This document shows positions 61,955 through 64,000 of a stretch of 64,000 nt of DNA, in pieces (positions within the stretch are counted from its first letter, which is position 1; each line of letters opens with the position of its first letter). This DNA is from Thermococcus sp. (GTDB taxonomy: Archaea; Methanobacteriota_B; Thermococci; Thermococcales; Thermococcaceae). Where the stretch lies: the NCBI RefSeq assembly GCF_027063845.1, contig NZ_JAMOQU010000072.1, positions 1-64,000 of the forward strand, in the 5' to 3' direction. Below the pieces are notes generated by a model. It worked only from the letters and a program-made list of their open reading frames with translations. It did not search any database and was not told the origin of the DNA. Made by a program: the position numbers and the translations under genes.

Positions 61955-62251
61955 TCACTCTTCCTCCTTCTGAATGAGGCCGTCCCTAACGAGGATGTAC
62001 TCGGGCTCTATGTAGAGCATCCTCTCCCTCGTCTCGTAGGCCTTGGCGTAGCCCTTGCTGACGTGGCTTCCGAAGTAGCTCCTGATGTACTGGAGAACGG
62101 TGGTGTTCGGGTCGAGGTCGAGCATGGCAACGAGCTTACCCTTCACCGCTTCCCTGCTCGGGGTAGGCTCGCCCTCGTGGATGATGTCAAAGTATATCTC
62201 CTTTCTTCCGAGGAGCCTGTTCTCCCTTATCTCGGTCACCTTAATCTCCAT
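61955..62251 (-). CDS. rps24e: Ribosomal protein S24e
   Basis: This 98-aa protein has '[19 protein letters not shown]', '[18 protein letters not shown]' and a C-terminal acidic end, matching archaeal eS24. ATG 62251 after GGAGGTGG is preferred over the longer frame at 62287. The 5' end overlaps the dephospho-CoA kinase gene by 11 nt. Confidence 0.95.
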   Translation of the reverse strand: MEIKVTEIRENRLLGRKEIYFDIIHEGEPTPSREAVKGKLVAMLDLDPNTTVLQYIRSYFGSHVSKGYAKAYETRERMLYIEPEYILVRDGLIQKEEE

Positions 62252-62768
62252 CACGAACCACCTCCATCTTGGCAAGTATTTGCGCACACCTGCGCTTGCA
62301 TTCGGGTGTTACCTTTATAAGCACTACCCCCTCGTCGGGCTGGCCGTAGAGGACGACGGAGTTGAGAGGGGCGTAGAGCACCGCTGGAACAGCCCCCAAA
62401 TCCTCCTCACCGCTGACGAGTATGTGAACCGGCCTGCCCCGCTCGACGAGGCGGAAGGCCTTTCTGACGGCGTCTAATAAAGCTTTCGTTATGGTCCCAG
62501 GGGGATTTGAAACGGTCATGAAGACGGCCTTCGCGTTTATGTCGGGAGAATAGTCGGTCCTCTTCGTCCTGAGGTCGTAGAGGGCAAGGGAAGGAGAAAT
62601 GCCAAGCTTGAGGACGTTCTCGGTGACGACATCCCCAACGGTAATTACAGTTTTACCCCTAAGCTCGTCCTTAATCCGAAGGTAGGGCTCCGGAATCGGG
62701 CCCTTTATCAGCTCCCCCAGCGGTTTCTTGAGCTCTCTCCTGAGCTCCTTGGTTAGGCGGAACAACAT
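62241..62768 (-). CDS. GTP-dependent dephospho-CoA kinase (DUF359)
   Basis: This 175-aa protein matches the DUF359 family characterised from Thermococcus kodakarensis as the archaeal final step of coenzyme A synthesis, using GTP. Conserved '[14 protein letters not shown]', '[12 protein letters not shown]', 'SNPPGTIT' and '[17 protein letters not shown]' contain the acidic active-site residues. GGTGAA precedes ATG. Together with the phosphopantothenate synthetase at 21478, two CoA steps are in the window. Confidence 0.93.
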   Translation of the reverse strand: MLFRLTKELRRELKKPLGELIKGPIPEPYLRIKDELRGKTVITVGDVVTENVLKLGISPSLALYDLRTKRTDYSPDINAKAVFMTVSNPPGTITKALLDAVRKAFRLVERGRPVHILVSGEEDLGAVPAVLYAPLNSVVLYGQPDEGVVLIKVTPECKRRCAQILAKMEVVRDGD

Positions 62769-62769
62769 T

Positions 62770-62973
62770 TCACCTGACCCTTATGGCGTATTTGCCAGGA
62801 ACCTTCGCCGCCTCTGGTATGCTCTCGCGGAGCTTCTTCGCTATCCTGCTCTCGGTGTCGAGGATTATGACGAGGTCGAACCAGTCGTCGCTCAAATCCC
62901 TGCTCCCGCAGACGGGACAGCGGTCCTCGGTCGTTATGTAGTGGCAGTGCCTGCAGGCCCTCTCCTTCGCCAT
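62770..62973 (-). CDS. spt4: Transcription elongation factor Spt4 (RpoE'')
   Basis: This 67-aa zinc protein has C-x2-C ('CRHCHY') and C-x2-C ('CPVCGS'), then 'DWFDLVIILDTESRIAKKL'. It partners Spt5 on RNA polymerase. ATG 62973 follows GGAGGAGTGAGC. It overlaps none of its neighbours by more than a few bases and lies between rpoE1 and the CoA kinase gene in conserved order. Confidence 0.94.
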   Translation of the reverse strand: MAKERACRHCHYITTEDRCPVCGSRDLSDDWFDLVIILDTESRIAKKLRESIPEAAKVPGKYAIRVR

Positions 62974-62975
62974 GC

Positions 62976-63536
62976 TCACTCCTCCTTGGCCTTTCTCTTC
63001 TCCTTCTCAATCCATTCGAACTTTCCGAGACCGGGCTGGCGCATGGTCATGTTAATCTTGTTCTCCCTGATGATTCTGCTCTTGACGCTTATGCCGATTA
63101 TCCTCGCCCTCACGAAGTCGCCGAGCTTGAGGACGCGGTTGGTTTCCTTGCCTATGAACTGCCTGTTCTTCTCGTCGAAGACGACGTAGTCGTCCATGAG
63201 CTGGCTTATGTGGACGAGACCGTCCATCGGACCGATTCTGATGAAGGCTCCGTAGGGCATCATCTCCACGACTTCGCCCTCGACGACCTCCCCGTTCTCG
63301 GGCTTCCAGACGAGGACGTCAAAGGTGACCTCGTGGTAAGTGGCCCCGTCGCCTGGGACGATTATTCCCTGCCCCACGTCGTGAACGTCGAGGATTGCCA
63401 GGATTACTCCCTCGTCCCTATCGTAGATGCCCTCGTAGGTCTCGCGGAGGACCTTCTTGGCCGCATCCTTCGGGTCCATAGTGAACATCCTGGGCGGAAT
63501 CCTGACGACGTCCTTAACCGTCAAAAGCTTGTACAT
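62976..63536 (-). CDS. rpoE1: RNA polymerase subunit RpoE1 (Rpo7)
   Basis: This 186-aa protein is the stalk subunit with an N-terminal RNP-like domain ('MYKLLTVKDVVRIPPRMF') and a C-terminal S1/OB domain ('YGAFIRIGPMDGLVHISQL'). It pairs with Rpo4 outside the polymerase core. Start after GGTTAGGCC at modest spacing. The order ppa-rpoE1-spt4-CoA kinase-S24e-S27ae is typical of the group. Confidence 0.95.
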   Translation of the reverse strand: MYKLLTVKDVVRIPPRMFTMDPKDAAKKVLRETYEGIYDRDEGVILAILDVHDVGQGIIVPGDGATYHEVTFDVLVWKPENGEVVEGEVVEMMPYGAFIRIGPMDGLVHISQLMDDYVVFDEKNRQFIGKETNRVLKLGDFVRARIIGISVKSRIIRENKINMTMRQPGLGKFEWIEKEKRKAKEE

Positions 63537-63566
63537 GGCCTAACCTCCAAAAAGAGTTGAAGGGAA

Positions 63567-64000
63567 TCACTCCTTTCCAAACTTCTCCTTGTAGAGCTCT
63601 ATGGCCCTAAGGATTTCCTTCTTGGCCTCCTCGGCGTTGCCCCAGCCCTCAACGGTGGTGACCTTGCCCTGGAGCTCCTTGTACCTCTGGAAGAAGTGGG
63701 CAATCTCGTCGAGGAAGGCCTTTGGAACGTCGTCTATGTCCTTCCAGTCCTTGAAGTACGGGTCCTCTACAGGAACGGCGAGAACCTTCCAGTCCTTGTC
63801 TCCGCTGTCCTCCATCTTCATAATGCCTATCGGCCTGGCCTCGATGATGGTGAGCGGGTAAACCGGCTCGCGCATGATGACCATTATGTCAAAGGGGTCG
63901 CCGTCGTCGTACCAGGTCTGCGGGATTATTCCGTAGTCCACTGGGTAGAAGAACGGGCTGTAAAGGACGCGGTCAAGCTTGAGGAGTCCGGTCTTCTTGT
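63567..64000 (-). CDS. ppa: Inorganic pyrophosphatase, 5' part outside window
   Basis: The frame is open to the right edge, so this is a 3' partial gene; the visible 144 residues include the family core '[14 protein letters not shown]' and '[10 protein letters not shown]' (metal-binding Asp cluster), '[17 protein letters not shown]' and the C-terminal helix. It hydrolyses diphosphate to two phosphates. The first ATG in the visible part (63941) is internal. The next gene downstream is rpoE1, 30 nt away. Confidence 0.93.
   Translation of the reverse strand, partial: KKTGLLKLDRVLYSPFFYPVDYGIIPQTWYDDGDPFDIMVIMREPVYPLTIIEARPIGIMKMEDSGDKDWKVLAVPVEDPYFKDWKDIDDVPKAFLDEIAHFFQRYKELQGKVTTVEGWGNAEEAKKEILRAIELYKEKFGKE

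Overview
The window comes from a hyperthermophilic euryarchaeon of the Thermococcales, most likely Thermococcus. The evidence is an archaeal 7S SRP RNA, tRNA genes with encoded CCA, archaeal housekeeping genes (rpoE1/spt4/GTP-dependent dephospho-CoA kinase/S24e/S27ae, TAW1, KptA, archaeal phosphopantothenate synthesis, PfpI, CetZ), Thermococcales-type dye-linked proline dehydrogenase genes, GGTG/GGAGG Shine-Dalgarno sites and TTTATA-type TATA boxes. The assignment rests on gene content, as no database search was possible.

Region 1 (1 to about 20.7 kb) is an accessory island, AT-rich compared with the rest. It starts with a 29-bp tandem repeat abutting a gene that has lost its 5' end, followed by small orphan genes and a 10-bp phased repeat. 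Next come an archaeal ATPase, an AbiEi antitoxin whose AbiEii toxin is cut to about 50 codons, an MFS transporter, and a plasmid- or virus-like stretch (ribbon-helix-helix protein, 588-aa winged-helix protein, small winged-helix gene with palindromic operator candidates). The main unit is a type I restriction-modification locus: hsdM, hsdS, a nuclease-like gene with a basic tail, a HEPN-domain gene, hsdR and a YgjP-type metallopeptidase, all overlapping or closely spaced. A membrane protein precedes it and two orphan genes follow.

Region 2 (20.7 to 26.6 kb) returns to core genes: a hairpin-rich spacer, an orphan alpha/beta gene, phosphopantothenate synthesis, an HTH regulator, a hairpin-rich tRNA-flanking spacer, tRNA-Gly and tRNA-Phe, a vapB-vapC-queC operon, pyrD and the SRP RNA gene.

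Region 3 (26.6 to 47.3 kb) is metabolic. It holds the four-subunit proline dehydrogenase set pdhA-F-X-B, pyrH, a pentapeptide-repeat/K+-channel fusion split by a frameshift, relBE, a CoA-disulfide-reductase-like flavoenzyme, kptA and an MFS transporter. A second proline-dehydrogenase-like pair lies beside a PutP symporter with a tiny membrane partner. DRG GTPase, Lrp regulator, PfpI, CitG-like and MarC/SnatA genes follow.

Region 4 (47.6 to 59.9 kb) is a ten-gene minus-strand operon. Its order is a secreted alpha/alpha-toroid protein, a CetZ-like tubulin homologue, a membrane protein, three small class III-signal (pilin-like) proteins, three large envelope proteins with pilin-like N-terminal anchors, and a DUF2101-like membrane protein. 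This is the best candidate in the window for an undescribed system: a tubulin-like GTPase co-expressed with a surface assembly.

Region 5 (59.9 to 64 kb) is core: TAW1, a 44-aa ORF, a HemK-like methyltransferase, S27ae, S24e, dephospho-CoA kinase, Spt4, RpoE1 and the 3' part of inorganic pyrophosphatase.
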